This document shows positions 45,409 through 54,271 of a DNA stretch of 64,000 nucleotides, piece by piece. The stretch comes from Arthrobacter sp. N199823 (lineage in GTDB: Bacteria; Actinomycetota; Actinomycetes; Actinomycetales; Micrococcaceae). The stretch's first letter is position 1, and the number at the start of each line of letters is the position of its first letter. The translations under genes were made by a program, and so were the position numbers. The stretch spans positions 401,196 to 465,195 of the forward strand of contig NZ_PJIN01000002.1 of assembly GCF_002929705.1 (NCBI RefSeq), in the 5' to 3' direction. A model generated the notes under the pieces. The model was given only the letters and a program-made list of their open reading frames with translations, was not told where the DNA came from and searched no databases.

Positions 45409-46908
45409 ATGACTAATGTTGCCTCGATCCCCACTGTCACCGCTGAAACCCCCGTCCGGGTAAGGTTTTGCCCGTCGCCCACTGGAACGCCCCACGTTGG
45501 GTTGATCCGCACGGCCCTGTTCAACTGGGCCTACGCCCGCCACACCGGCGGCAAGTTGATTTTCCGCATCGAGGACACCGATGCCAAGCGCGACAGCGAG
45601 GAAAGTTACCTGCAGCTGCTCGACGCCCTGAAGTGGCTCGGCATCACCTGGGACGAAGGTGTTGAGGTTGGTGGCCCGCACGAGCCGTACCGCCAGTCGC
45701 AGCGTGGGGACATCTACAAGGACGTCATCGCCAAGCTGGTTGCCGGCGGGCACGCTTATGAGTCCTATTCCACACCCGAAGAGGTCGAAGATCGTCACAA
45801 GGCTGCCGGCCGGGACGTTAAGCTTGGATACGACAACTTTGACCGTGACCTCACCGAAGAGCAGATTGCTGCTTTCAAGGCCGAGGGCCGTGCACCGGCG
45901 CTGCGCTTGCGTATGCCGGACCGCGATATCACGTTCAACGATTTGGTCCGGGGCGAGATCACCTTTAAGGCAGGATCAGTCCCGGACTACGCAATTGTCC
46001 GCCCCAACGGTGCGCCGTTGTACACGCTGGTGAACCCTGTCGATGATGCCCTCATGGGCGTCACTCACGTGTTGCGCGGCGAGGATCTGCTCTCTTCCAC
46101 TCCCCGTCAGGTTGCCTTGTATGAGGCCCTGTATGCGGTGGGTGTTGCCGAGTACATGCCGTTGTTCGGCCACCTGCCCTACGTTATGGGTGCCGGCAAC
46201 AAGAAGCTCTCCAAGCGCGATCCCGAATCCAGTCTGTTCCTGCACCGTGACCGCGGTTTCATCCCCGAGGGCCTGCTGAACTACCTGTCTCTGCTGGGCT
46301 GGTCGCTCTCCGCCGATGAGGACATTTTCACCGTGGCGCAGCTCGTGGAGAAGTTTGATATCCACGACGTTCTGGGTAACCCGGCGCGCTTCGACATCAA
46401 GAAGGCTGAAGCCATCAACGGCACCCACGTGCGCATGCTCGAGGCCACCGACTTCCGCAACCGCCTGATCCCGTACCTGCAGGCTGCCGGCCTGGTGGGG
46501 GACGTGTTGACGCCGCGCGAGGAGGAAATCCTCACCGAGGCTGCCCCTCTGGTCCAGGAACGCATCATCTTGCTGGGCGAGGCTCCTGAGATGATTGCTT
46601 TCCTTTTCAAGAAGGACGACGCCGTCGATGTCGCCGAGGATTCCCTCAAGGGCATGCCGGAGAACCTGACCGAGGTCCTGGATGCTGCCTTGGCAGCCCT
46701 TTCGCCCCTTGAAGACTGGAGTGCCGAGTCCATTCAGGCCGCGCTAAAGTCTGCACTGGTGGAGGGCCTTGGCATCAAGCCGCGCTTCGCGTTCGGCCCT
46801 GTCCGCACGGCGCTGACCGGGCGCAAGGTTTCCCCGCCGCTGTTCGAGTCCATGGTGATCCTGGGCAAGGAATCCTCGCTGACCCGCCTGCGCGCTTTCA
46901 AAGGCTAA
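45409..46908 (+). CDS. gltX: Glutamyl-tRNA synthetase
   Basis: Charges tRNA-Glu (and in most actinobacteria also tRNA-Gln before amidation). The 499-aa class I enzyme has the HIGH-type signature [25 protein letters not shown] in [11 protein letters not shown], and a C-terminal anticodon-binding helical domain. ATG 45409 (MTNVASIP) matches the expected N-terminus; ATG 45385 is also in frame. A -10-like TAAACT (45393-45398) lies 10 nt before the ATG, so a short or absent leader is possible. tRNA-Gln and tRNA-Glu genes follow within 1.2 kb. Confidence 0.95.
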   Translation: MTNVASIPTVTAETPVRVRFCPSPTGTPHVGLIRTALFNWAYARHTGGKLIFRIEDTDAKRDSEESYLQLLDALKWLGITWDEGVEVGGPHEPYRQSQRGDIYKDVIAKLVAGGHAYESYSTPEEVEDRHKAAGRDVKLGYDNFDRDLTEEQIAAFKAEGRAPALRLRMPDRDITFNDLVRGEITFKAGSVPDYAIVRPNGAPLYTLVNPVDDALMGVTHVLRGEDLLSSTPRQVALYEALYAVGVAEYMPLFGHLPYVMGAGNKKLSKRDPESSLFLHRDRGFIPEGLLNYLSLLGWSLSADEDIFTVAQLVEKFDIHDVLGNPARFDIKKAEAINGTHVRMLEATDFRNRLIPYLQAAGLVGDVLTPREEEILTEAAPLVQERIILLGEAPEMIAFLFKKDDAVDVAEDSLKGMPENLTEVLDAALAALSPLEDWSAESIQAALKSALVEGLGIKPRFAFGPVRTALTGRKVSPPLFESMVILGKESSLTRLRAFKG

Positions 46909-46913
46909 ACGCT

Positions 46914-47708
46914 TTGCCGCTTAGTGCACCAAACAACACCGTTGACTTCGCCCCTTTTGCTGGGCGGGTCAGCGGTGTTTTGTTTGATATCGATGAAACC
47001 CTTGTGGACCTTGTGGCGGCCATGAAGGACGCCATGGTGTTTGCCTCCTCGGCCCTGCTGCCCGGTTTCACTGCTGCTGGGTGGGATGACTTTTCGGCGT
47101 TGTATATGGCTGATCCGCAGCGCTACTACGATCGCTACGTGGCCGGCGAGTTCACGTTCCATGAGCAGCGTGGTCTGCGGGCGCAGGTGGTCTTCGGCAA
47201 GTTGGGCGTGGCCTTTTCTGCGCAAGCGCAGGCGCAGTGGATTACGGACTTTGAAGCGGCCCAGCCACGCTCCATCCGAGCTTTCGCGGATGTGGTGCCG
47301 CTACTGGATGCTCTGGACGCCGCTGGCATCCCCTATGGCGCCGTCAGTAACAACGTGCACGCCTATCAGCGCGCCAAGCTGAATCAGGCGGGCCTGGCAC
47401 GCGTTGCTGTCCTGGTGGGCATCGACACAGTAGGCGTGGCTAAGCCGGACCCCGCGATTTTCCTGGAAGGGTGCCGTCAGCTTGGCACTGTTCCGGGTCA
47501 GACGCTGTATGTGGGGGATAACTACCTGCTCGACGGCGTTGCTTCCATCCGTGCGGGCCTGTCCGGCGTGTGGCTGAACAGGGAGTCTATGCCGGAGCCC
47601 CAAGCGCCGGGCGCCGAATCGGCTGAGCTGGAGCGCATTCAGGTGGTGGTGACACTGGATGAAATAGGTGACCTTTTGGGACTGTCAGCAGCCGCAGATA
47701 GCCTGTGA
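46914..47708 (+). CDS. HAD-family hydrolase (phosphatase)
   Basis: A 264-aa haloacid dehalogenase-superfamily phosphatase. Motif I is VLFDIDETLVDL with the nucleophile Asp, motif III contains the Lys in VGVAKPDPAIFLE, and motif IV is YVGDNYLLDGVA. The cap domain lies between motifs I and II. It starts with TTG at 46914, five nt after gltX, with AAAGG near the gltX end as ribosome site; no better in-frame start preserves the N-terminus. The substrate is not known. It is likely co-transcribed with gltX. Confidence 0.9.
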   Translation: MPLSAPNNTVDFAPFAGRVSGVLFDIDETLVDLVAAMKDAMVFASSALLPGFTAAGWDDFSALYMADPQRYYDRYVAGEFTFHEQRGLRAQVVFGKLGVAFSAQAQAQWITDFEAAQPRSIRAFADVVPLLDALDAAGIPYGAVSNNVHAYQRAKLNQAGLARVAVLVGIDTVGVAKPDPAIFLEGCRQLGTVPGQTLYVGDNYLLDGVASIRAGLSGVWLNRESMPEPQAPGAESAELERIQVVVTLDEIGDLLGLSAAADSL

Positions 47709-47837
47709 CGCACGACTCAGCCAAAAACAGCGTTCTCGTTTTGGTGTTCAGCAAAACCTCAGGTATAGTTTTATCCCGGCGCGAGGGCCGCTGAAAGGCC
47801 GGGGAAACCCGGGCGATTCACGGCAGAACGTAGCCAT

Positions 47838-47909
47838 TGGGATATGGTGTAATTGGCAACACATCGGTTTCTGGTACCGACATTCTAGGTTCGAGTCCTG
47901 GTATCCCAG
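47838..47909 (+). tRNA. tRNA-Gln (anticodon CTG)
   Basis: 72 nt folding into a cloverleaf. The acceptor TGGGATA pairs with TATCCCA plus discriminator G, the anticodon loop is TTCTGGT (anticodon CTG) between TCGGT and ACCGA, and the T arm holds GGTTCGAGTCC. CCA is not encoded. Confidence 0.95.
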
Positions 47910-48001
47910 CGCTTATTATATAAGCTGCTTTTCGGTTGGCATGCGAGTAGTTCTTCAAGTATTATTCTTGAGGTTCGGAAGCAAAAAATCGGATGTATTA
48001 G

Positions 48002-48074
48002 GGCCCCATCGTATAGCGGCCTAGTACGCTGCCCTCTCACGGCGGTAACGCGGGTTCGAATCCCGCTGGGGTCA
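48002..48074 (+). tRNA. tRNA-Glu (anticodon CTC)
   Basis: 73 nt. The acceptor GGCCCCA pairs with TGGGGTC plus discriminator A, the anticodon loop is CTCTCAC (anticodon CTC), and the T arm GCGGGTTCGAATCCCGC is perfect. Its 3' end is the left boundary of a genomic island, and its natural terminator now appears 1.4 kb away at 49508-49539. Confidence 0.95.
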
Positions 48075-48078
48075 CAAT
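48040..48078 (+). repeat. att-like copy 1 (tRNA-Glu 3' half)
   Basis: Contains CGGCGGTAACGCGGGTTCGA (48040-48059), identical to 56736-56755, and CGCTGGGGTCACAAT shared with copies 2 and 3. Confidence 0.75.
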
Positions 48079-48082
48079 GTGA

Positions 48083-49461
48083 TGTCGCGGGACATAGTTC
48101 ATCTATGTCTCGCGACATCGTTCGTTAAGAATGGTCTTCAGCCTGTGCTGGGGACTTTTTCTTTTTGGCTTGGTAGTCCCTCGTGGCGTCGAGGTCGTAT
48201 TCGCCAAGAATTTCTCCGGTGTTTGTCAGAATGACGGTGACCGCGGTGTCGGCAACGAGGACCGTGACGTGTTCGTACATGTGGTGACGCCCGACGCCTA
48301 GGTGAAGAAGTTTGCCTTGGTAGCGTAGGGAAACTTTTCCTCCTGCATCGATCTTGTCGGTGCGTACACGATGGTGTGTGCCGGAGGCGGGGCAGTTGGG
48401 GATGGCCTTCGGGACTGCTTCGTAGGCTTGGGCGGGGGTGCGCCTGTTCAAGGCCCTATGGGGGCGCTCGGTGTTGTAGACCTGAGCAAAGCGGATCAGG
48501 TTCTGGTTGAGCCGTTCAAGGGTTTCTGCCGGATCGTCAATGGTGAGCCAGCGCTTGAGTGTCTGATGAAACCGTTCTATCTTGCCTTGTGTTTGTGGGT
48601 GGTTCGGTGAGCCGTTCTTTTGCTGGATGCCTAGATCGCGCAGGGTCTTTTCAAAGGCATTCAGTTCACCCTTACCGCCGGATAGACGGGTCGTGAAAAC
48701 CATTCCGTTGTCGGTTAACGTCGAAGCCGGGAATCCATACCGATCCGCGGCCTCCAGGAAGGACTCAGGCACCAAGGCGCCGGTCACAGTCCCGTGGGCG
48801 GTGCAGGAGATCAGGTATCGGGAGTGGTCATCAAGGAAGTTCAAGATCTCCACATCGGCGCCACTTGCCAGGGACCAGCGGGTGAAATCTGACTGCCACA
48901 TCTCGTTAGGTTGTCCGGCCTCGAAGCGGTGCCATGAGGACCGTGGGCGTTTGTGGGGCTGATTGGTGACCAGCCCCGTAGAGCACAGGATGCGATGGAT
49001 TGTTGAGGCAGCAGGAACGGGCAGGTCCTCGACTAACAGGTGCCAGGCAATGGTCTCCGCCCCGGCGTCAAGGCCCTTGTCTGTGAGTTCATGACGCAGC
49101 GATAGGATGCGTGTGCGCACGGTTTCCTCGGTCTGTTGCGGGCTGGAATGGGGGCGTTTGGAGAGTGGAAGTACCCCGTCCTCGCCCAGGGCCCTGTGTC
49201 TGCGCATCAATTCGTACACCCAGCGCCGACGCACACCGAAGTGCTCGGCGTCCTGCGCGGGGGTGAGTTTGCCTTGGGCGATGGACGCAATAATGAGCTT
49301 GTTCTTTTCCATAACTCATCGGGGTCCTGTATGAACTCTGTCGTGAGAGATACTAAGTGGCAATCTTCGGAATGATGTCCCGCCACAGGGACTGGCGGTC
49401 AGGATGAGCATCATGTCTCGCTACATCGATGGACTGTCTCCGTGCATCATGTCCCGCTACA
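48083..49461 (-). mobile_element. IS481-family insertion sequence
   Basis: About 1.38 kb containing one transposase gene. The ends are imperfect inverted repeats: TGTCGCGGGACATAG on the left and TGTAGCGGGACATGA (reverse complement) on the right, with further internal copies of ATGTC(T/C)CGC(G/T)ACA at both ends. No clear target-site duplication is visible, so the exact ends are uncertain by a few bases. The left end also forms a 17-bp hairpin (48081-48119). Confidence 0.8.
48125..49312 (-). CDS. IS481-family transposase
   Basis: A 395-aa DDE transposase with an N-terminal HTH (IASIAQGKLTPAQDAEHFG, RRRWVYELMRRH) and an rve integrase core carrying the three acidic residues: D in EMWQSDFTRW, D in ASTLTDNGMV and E in TQGKIERFHQTL. 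A C-terminal region with ERPHRALNRRTPAQAYEA follows. The reading frame is full-length and uninterrupted, so the enzyme may be active. Its frame ends 42 nt from the left IS end, facing tRNA-Glu. Confidence 0.95.
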   Translation of the reverse strand: MEKNKLIIASIAQGKLTPAQDAEHFGVRRRWVYELMRRHRALGEDGVLPLSKRPHSSPQQTEETVRTRILSLRHELTDKGLDAGAETIAWHLLVEDLPVPAASTIHRILCSTGLVTNQPHKRPRSSWHRFEAGQPNEMWQSDFTRWSLASGADVEILNFLDDHSRYLISCTAHGTVTGALVPESFLEAADRYGFPASTLTDNGMVFTTRLSGGKGELNAFEKTLRDLGIQQKNGSPNHPQTQGKIERFHQTLKRWLTIDDPAETLERLNQNLIRFAQVYNTERPHRALNRRTPAQAYEAVPKAIPNCPASGTHHRVRTDKIDAGGKVSLRYQGKLLHLGVGRHHMYEHVTVLVADTAVTVILTNTGEILGEYDLDATRDYQAKKKKSPAQAEDHS

Positions 49462-49487
49462 GCTATGAACGATGCCCCGATTTCAAA

Positions 49488-49539
49488 CACCGCTGGGGTC
49501 ACAATCAAGGCCGGAAACCTACGGGTTTCCGGCCTTTTT
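49488..49539 (+). repeat. att-like copy 2 with the tRNA-Glu terminator
   Basis: CACCGCTGGGGTCACAATCAAGG (49488-49510) is identical over 23 nt to 56785-56807. It continues into a perfect hairpin (AGGCCGGAAACC, loop TACG, GGTTTCCGGCCT) and five T residues, the probable original terminator of tRNA-Glu. The 20 nt before it resemble a degraded T arm. Confidence 0.8.
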
Positions 49540-49689
49540 GCTTTGTACCCCTTTTGTGCTGTTGGTACTTAATTGGTCTTTTATTCCGGGAACGAGCGGT
49601 AACAATCGGGCCTGGCTAGCCGTCGAATCCTCCTAGGCTGCGTCCCTTGCTAGGCTGTCCGAAACTATCGGAACCATCTTGGGGGAACC

Positions 49690-50355
49690 TTGAAACACTC
49701 ACTTGCTGCCTTGGCGCTCACCGGCTCCCTGTCTCTTGCTGGGTGCGCTTCCGCTCCGCAAGAAGCTGCGCCCGCACCTACTTTGACTCCCGCGACTTCA
49801 GCGGCCGTTATTAAGCAATCAGTGACCCCGCCTGCCGAGAGTTCGGGGTACGTGCCAGGCGAGTTCATTTTTGTGAGCACGTACAACACCGTTGGCAAGA
49901 TCCAACTCGAACCGGCTGATCCAGTAGCTGAGCTGGAAGAGCTGCGTGATATCGCGGCGGCGGACCCGGTTACCTACGTTATGGCCAAGGTGGACAACCG
50001 CAAGGGGGAGGTGCTGGCGAATATGTACAGTATCCTCGTTTATGATGCGGCAGGGAAAGAGTATGAGCTAAAAAATGCTCATGAGATCGTGGACGAGTGG
50101 CGCAGTTCTACTGGTGAAGACTTGCCAGCCGAAACCTATAATCAGTTCATCGAGGTCGGCAACGAACACATGAAAGAGGCCATGCCTGGTGCCGTCAAGG
50201 AATTCGTGATGGTCGGCGAGTTTGTCGATTTCCCCAAGGAATTCGTGAAGGTCATGGTGAACGCGAATGGTGGTATGGATCCCGTGCCCGCTGTTCCAAT
50301 GTCTCACAAGGAACTCATGCTGAGCAGCCGGCCAGACATCACGTTTGATTTCTGA
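49690..50355 (+). CDS. Putative secreted lipoprotein of unknown function
   Basis: A 221-aa protein with a signal peptide and lipobox (LAALALTGSLSLAGC, lipidated Cys19), followed by an Ala/Pro/Thr-rich linker. The folded part (residues about 55-215) has no family I recognise. It contains VTYVMAKVDNRKGEVLANM and EFVMVGEFVDFPKEFVKVMV, suggestive of a small beta-rich extracytoplasmic domain. The start is TTG at 49690 with GGGGGAA upstream. It is the first gene of the island after copy 2 of the att-like repeat. Confidence 0.75.
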   Translation: MKHSLAALALTGSLSLAGCASAPQEAAPAPTLTPATSAAVIKQSVTPPAESSGYVPGEFIFVSTYNTVGKIQLEPADPVAELEELRDIAAADPVTYVMAKVDNRKGEVLANMYSILVYDAAGKEYELKNAHEIVDEWRSSTGEDLPAETYNQFIEVGNEHMKEAMPGAVKEFVMVGEFVDFPKEFVKVMVNANGGMDPVPAVPMSHKELMLSSRPDITFDF

Positions 50356-51312
50356 GGAGTAGGGCCGACTCCATTCACTGAGCCCCGTTGATCAGATGCG
50401 GACGGTGATCAGCCCGCAAAGTTGGGATCAGATGCCCCGCTTTGGAATTTGGACTGACAGTGTTCATAGTCGGAAGTACCGCATGCGTTGTGGGATTGCA
50501 CAAGAAAATAGCAGGCGGAGCCTCCTGAGGATTGCCAGAGAACCTGCCAACTAATTGGGCTATCCGTCTGAGCAGAATAATTCTGGAATATTCAGGTCGA
50601 GGTCAACTGCAGACCAATAGATGCCTCGGAACTACTGGCAAGTACCCCACAGCGGAACACGCGTCGAAGTTGCCTGAGACGAAGGGGGTGCCTGTCTGGC
50701 TTTGAGCGCACATCCCAGATGCAATCTTGGGCCGACTGCATCGGTTATATATGCATGAGTGGGTTAAGGTCGATAGTCTAGCGGGCTCTAATGCTATTGA
50801 TGACTACAAGCAGCCAGGAGTTGTCTTGGGCTAGGTCACCAGAGGTAGTGCACTATGCGTCGCCGAGGAGCTCGACATGGTCGATGAGCCCGAATTGATC
50901 TAGCTCAATGGTAACGGCGCTCGTCCCGAAGACCTGATATTTACAGTGCTTGCCAATTATTTCGAAAGATGGCGCTGTTGGGAAACGAGTACGTTCGATG
51001 ACCTGCGGCATGTGGACCTGCTGCGTCAGCGATCGCTCGTGGACTTCCGATATTTTTGCGCCGGACGGCCAAAGCCGTGGTCAGGCCGAGGATGCCCGGG
51101 CGCTGCGAGTCTTAGGTACTCATGACACCTTGTGACGCCAGAGTGACTGTACTTCTCTATTGGGTAATTACGACATCCGGCATTCTGTTTCGACCTGTGA
51201 AGGCGCCCAGCGAACCTTTCCGCGCCGGTTCTGCAAAGATGGGTTAGTTGTTTGTCATGAAAATATTTTCGGCACTTACTGAAGTGCCAGAGCAAAGGGA
51301 AGAATCGGCGTC
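50356..51312. other. 957-nt stretch without a convincing gene
   Basis: Lower in GC than the flanks. Short open frames exist on both strands (for example 50950-51135 and 51026-51295) but none has a good ribosome site, family signature or consistent codon use. It may be decayed island DNA or carry the promoter for the following gene set. I see no RNA gene or clear repeat. Confidence 0.5.
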
Positions 51313-51633
51313 GTGAATGAAACTCAAAGTCTTCGACATCTGGTTGACCTGACCATGGTCAGGCATCAGACTTCCGCGAGGCAACCGGGCTTCAAAGCTC
51401 AACACCACGGCTTCGAGATGCACGGCACGGCACTCGAGCAGATTCTAAACGGTACATACAAATCGGTTCCGAAAGATGAAACCACCCGGGCGATTGCATG
51501 GCTCGCGGGTGTCAGTGATGAGGTCGCATTCATGGCCGCTGGACAGCCCATCCTTGGCCCACCCTTTGCAGAGGAACTTCCCCGAGCTGGAAGTCGGCTC
51601 AGGACTGGGTGCCCACTGGGTCAGGCGGCATGA
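51313..51633 (+). CDS. XRE/phage-repressor-like small DNA-binding protein
   Basis: A 106-aa protein. The central part GTALEQILNGTYKSVPKDET and TRAIAWLAGVSDEVAFMAAG, then GPPFAEELP, follows the pattern of a widespread actinobacterial XRE-type family. The segment ending in NGTYKSVP is the HTH turn and the AIAWLAGV helix follows. After GPPFAEELP the typical C-terminal extension is replaced by an unrelated short tail, which suggests a past frameshift or truncation. GTG start at 51313 with AAAGGGA upstream. It probably regulates the genes that follow. Confidence 0.65.
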   Translation: MNETQSLRHLVDLTMVRHQTSARQPGFKAQHHGFEMHGTALEQILNGTYKSVPKDETTRAIAWLAGVSDEVAFMAAGQPILGPPFAEELPRAGSRLRTGCPLGQAA

Positions 51634-51809
51634 CCCCACACTATGAACTGACCGCATCTCGCATTTTTGACGAAGTAGAACGAACCTACGGGGTGCAATT
51701 TCCGTCAGTGGATGAAGCCCCTGCCAGCGAACGGGTGTCAGCAGTCCTCAGGCCTGAACTCGCCCGGGTTTCTTCCACGATCCTCCGCGAGCAATTCCGA
51801 AAAGAGTGA
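51630..51809 (+). CDS. Small protein of unknown function
   Basis: A 59-aa frame starting at ATG 51630, overlapping the preceding stop by 4 nt (ATGA) and ending in an overlap with the next GTG. It contains IFDEVERTYGVQFPSVDEAP and LREQFRKE; mostly helical and charged. No family recognised. The chain of overlaps supports real translation, but it could also be part of a broken repressor gene. Confidence 0.5.
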   Translation: MTPHYELTASRIFDEVERTYGVQFPSVDEAPASERVSAVLRPELARVSSTILREQFRKE

Positions 51810-52054
51810 GTGATCTGTTCACTGGACTGTTTGATCAAGCAGAAGAAGACGCGGTATTACTCAAGAGCAAGAAGGTCCCGTTCGTGGACCTGCACGCCCA
51901 CCAAGACGCAGACAGTGCCGGCAACATCCCGTTGCCGGCTAACTACTACGAACTAGCCACAGACTCCTCACGGAACTACGGCGCCGAAGAAGACGCCAGA
52001 GGATCAGCCCGCGGCGAAGAGAGCCAGACTCATGAATTTGGGGACGAAACGTAG
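51806..52054 (+). CDS. Small acidic protein of unknown function
   Basis: An 82-aa frame with GTG start at 51806 overlapping the previous gene by 4 nt. The C-terminal end (YYELATDSSRNYGAEEDARG, then GEESQ) resembles the acidic tails of actinobacterial phage-type repressors, so it may be a detached repressor domain or a small partner protein. Its stop overlaps the start of the next gene (TAGTG). Function not known. Confidence 0.5.
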   Translation: MSDLFTGLFDQAEEDAVLLKSKKVPFVDLHAHQDADSAGNIPLPANYYELATDSSRNYGAEEDARGSARGEESQTHEFGDET

Positions 52055-53124
52055 TGAATGCAAGCGATGAATTAGAAAAGACCCGGGAAAACCTCACAGA
52101 GGCCCTAGAGAACTTCAGTCGTGTTCGCACGACGAGTGATTCCAGTATGGGAGGACTGCCGTTACGCGATGAAGGCCTGGGAGAGTTTGAGGTCATCTGG
52201 CGAAGATTCCTCAATGACTTCATCGTGCAGCATCATCTGGAGGAAGCCAATCGATTCACTCTGGGAGGCATGGAATATGACTATGACGTAAACGACGTGC
52301 TCCTGAGTGACATCGTGCACTTCCAAGAGTTGTCCGAGTACGTCAGGCAGCCAAGTGCGGAAGGTTTCCATTTGGGGCGCGTTGCCTGGGGCGAGTTGGT
52401 TCAACACCTGAACATGCTAGCGAGTGTATTGCTAGCTTGGTCAGGCAACAGCGTGCCGATCGACCGCAGTCAAGGCGACAACAGCCACCTCACCGCCAGC
52501 CAAATCCAAGCATTGCAGGAAATTCAAGATGAAGTGATTGAGCATCGCAAACGAGTGAGTGTCGGCTGGGCCGAAATTGCAGCATCCCGATCGGCTGAGC
52601 GAGCCCATGCTGCCAATGTGTCGGCTCAGGAAGCTAAAGAACATGCGCTATCCGCCGCCGCCGAGACGTCGACAAATCGACTCACTTCAGACTATGAATC
52701 ATATGGACTTAGTCAGCGACGGGCAGCGACGGGATTTCGTGTGACGACTATTATCACAATCATCGCGGCTATCGTCGGCCCGTTCCTTGTCCATGCCAAT
52801 GTAACTACTGGTTCTGATGTCGCCAAGGCTGTGACGTCACTCGCCCTAGCTCTCGGTTTGGTCGGGCTTGCCGGCTACTTTGCTCGCCAAGCACACTTGC
52901 ATCGCACCCTAGCGACGTGGGCCGAATCGATTACGATCCAGTTGCTCACTTTTGAAGCGTTTATCGACCCCATTCAGGATCCGGATAGGCGCGACGAACT
53001 GCGATCAAATTTTGCCAATCGCGTGTTCGGGCCACAACCCAAACTCAAGGGAGAGCCACCAGTAACGGCGGCTGGCCCTGTGCTCGATAGTCTCCTCACT
53101 AAATTCGCCAAGGCATCATCATGA
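52054..53124 (+). CDS. Coiled-coil protein with two C-terminal membrane segments
   Basis: A 356-aa unrecognised protein. Residues 1-220 are charged and mostly helical, with acidic patches (GGMEYDYDVNDVLLSDIVHF) and a long coiled-coil-like stretch with many Glu and Ala (AERAHAANVSAQEAKEHALS). Two TM helices follow at about 230-275 (VTTIITIIAAIVGPFLVHAN and AVTSLALALGLVGLAGYFA). The cytoplasmic tail ends in EAFIDPIQDPDRRDELRSNF and FGPQ, a tail type seen in several membrane-effector-like proteins. GTG start at 52054 overlaps the upstream stop by one base. Its layout (soluble sensor-like part plus 2-TM end) would fit a defence effector, but no family assignment is made. Confidence 0.7.
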   Translation: MNASDELEKTRENLTEALENFSRVRTTSDSSMGGLPLRDEGLGEFEVIWRRFLNDFIVQHHLEEANRFTLGGMEYDYDVNDVLLSDIVHFQELSEYVRQPSAEGFHLGRVAWGELVQHLNMLASVLLAWSGNSVPIDRSQGDNSHLTASQIQALQEIQDEVIEHRKRVSVGWAEIAASRSAERAHAANVSAQEAKEHALSAAAETSTNRLTSDYESYGLSQRRAATGFRVTTIITIIAAIVGPFLVHANVTTGSDVAKAVTSLALALGLVGLAGYFARQAHLHRTLATWAESITIQLLTFEAFIDPIQDPDRRDELRSNFANRVFGPQPKLKGEPPVTAAGPVLDSLLTKFAKASS

Positions 53125-53329
53125 ACGGTCCTGCAGTTTGAATTGGCCATGGGGTGAGGATCCCTAAGAGCCTAAATGCGACCAAGAAGGATTCTCCTCC
53201 AAGGATTAAGGCGCCGAAGGAGAAGCTCGAGCCCGCGAGAGCGGCGAAGAGTCCCAAGGCTTGGAACAAGACAACTAAAACAACCACACGCGAGCGTAAC
53301 TCGCACAATCACCGATTGGGGATCTACCG

Positions 53330-54244
53330 ATGGCTCAGGCCAAAAAACGCACTGTCCGCTTTTTCACTCCCCGGATTGTCGATTCCAAAGGGAATTCGAC
53401 CTTGGTAAGCGACGATTTCTGGGGCAAGTTCATTGACTTTATTGCGGCTCGCAGCCGGAGTGACCGTGAAGCCCATAGAAACGGACATGCTCTTCTTGGT
53501 CTAGGTGGGACTCACAACCGAACAAACTCCAAATATCTTTACATCGGAAAGATGCGCGCCAAAGGTGACTACCCGGATGATTTTGACCCCCAAGGAAGCA
53601 GCCCAACATCCTTGGCATTCAACGCTACGATTCGGGAGATCTCCGAACCGGCGTATGTCATCCCAACTGGCATCAAGAAGACGGTAGCAATCCTTCGAAC
53701 CACCGGAGGGCCCCGACTTGAAGACATCGAGTACTGGATCAGCTCAATTGGACTCTACATAGGCAACGGGCAATCATTTGTGTTAGATCCAGTTCTCAAT
53801 ACGAAGCAGTGGGACCTCCTAAAACAGGCCCAACTAGTGTCAAAGGTGGAAGTCAAGGTCGCTAAGGACCAAGTTCCCTCAGGAAAAGCAAAGGGCAAGG
53901 TCAACAAGGCAGTCCGAGAGGTCATGGCGATTGGGGATTTCGACACATCGTTCGATTTCACTCTCAGCTTTGGGCACGGAGTGCCCAACACTGTGGCAGG
54001 CAGCCATTTCACCGATGAGATGAAGGACTATATCGAGAACGGTGAGTACTCCAAGGCTGTAGCATCGCTCAAGATCCCAAACCCCGATGGAACCTGGCGA
54101 ACCGAGAGTGTCAATTTCATTCGCGAGGTAGTAACGTATCAAGCCAGAGTCGGGCAAACTGACAGTGATCCACTGACACCCGATCTCATCCTTCCTGAGG
54201 TACTAGGTGCCATTGCCAGCTGTCGCGGTTTCCTCAAGCAGTAG
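53330..54244 (+). CDS. Soluble protein of unknown function in the island cluster
   Basis: A 304-aa protein without signal peptide or TM segments. Distinct stretches are KYLYIGKMRAKGDYPDDFDP, ISEPAYVIPTGIKKTVAILR and RLEDIEYWISSIGLYIGN. The middle has a Lys-rich region (KVEVKVAKDQVPSGKAKGKV). I do not recognise the family with confidence; the overall look (mixed alpha/beta, 300 aa, in an island next to membrane proteins) is like proteins of abortive-infection or defence clusters. ATG at 53330 has only a weak upstream site (GGGGAT). A 205-nt gap separates it from the previous gene. Confidence 0.7.
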   Translation: MAQAKKRTVRFFTPRIVDSKGNSTLVSDDFWGKFIDFIAARSRSDREAHRNGHALLGLGGTHNRTNSKYLYIGKMRAKGDYPDDFDPQGSSPTSLAFNATIREISEPAYVIPTGIKKTVAILRTTGGPRLEDIEYWISSIGLYIGNGQSFVLDPVLNTKQWDLLKQAQLVSKVEVKVAKDQVPSGKAKGKVNKAVREVMAIGDFDTSFDFTLSFGHGVPNTVAGSHFTDEMKDYIENGEYSKAVASLKIPNPDGTWRTESVNFIREVVTYQARVGQTDSDPLTPDLILPEVLGAIASCRGFLKQ

Positions 54245-54271
54245 ACTTAGATTTGGAACGGAGGATGCGGA

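Noticed and set aside
50950-51135. Short frame in the empty island stretch
   Set aside because: 61 aa, no ribosome site, no motif; overlapped by an equally unconvincing frame on the other strand.
53099-53308. Minus-strand 69-aa hydrophobic frame opposite a basic plus-strand frame (53154-53408)
   Set aside because: No ribosome site for the GTG start, and the hydrophobic/basic pattern is what two complementary strands of the same biased DNA give. It also overlaps the start of the 53330 gene.
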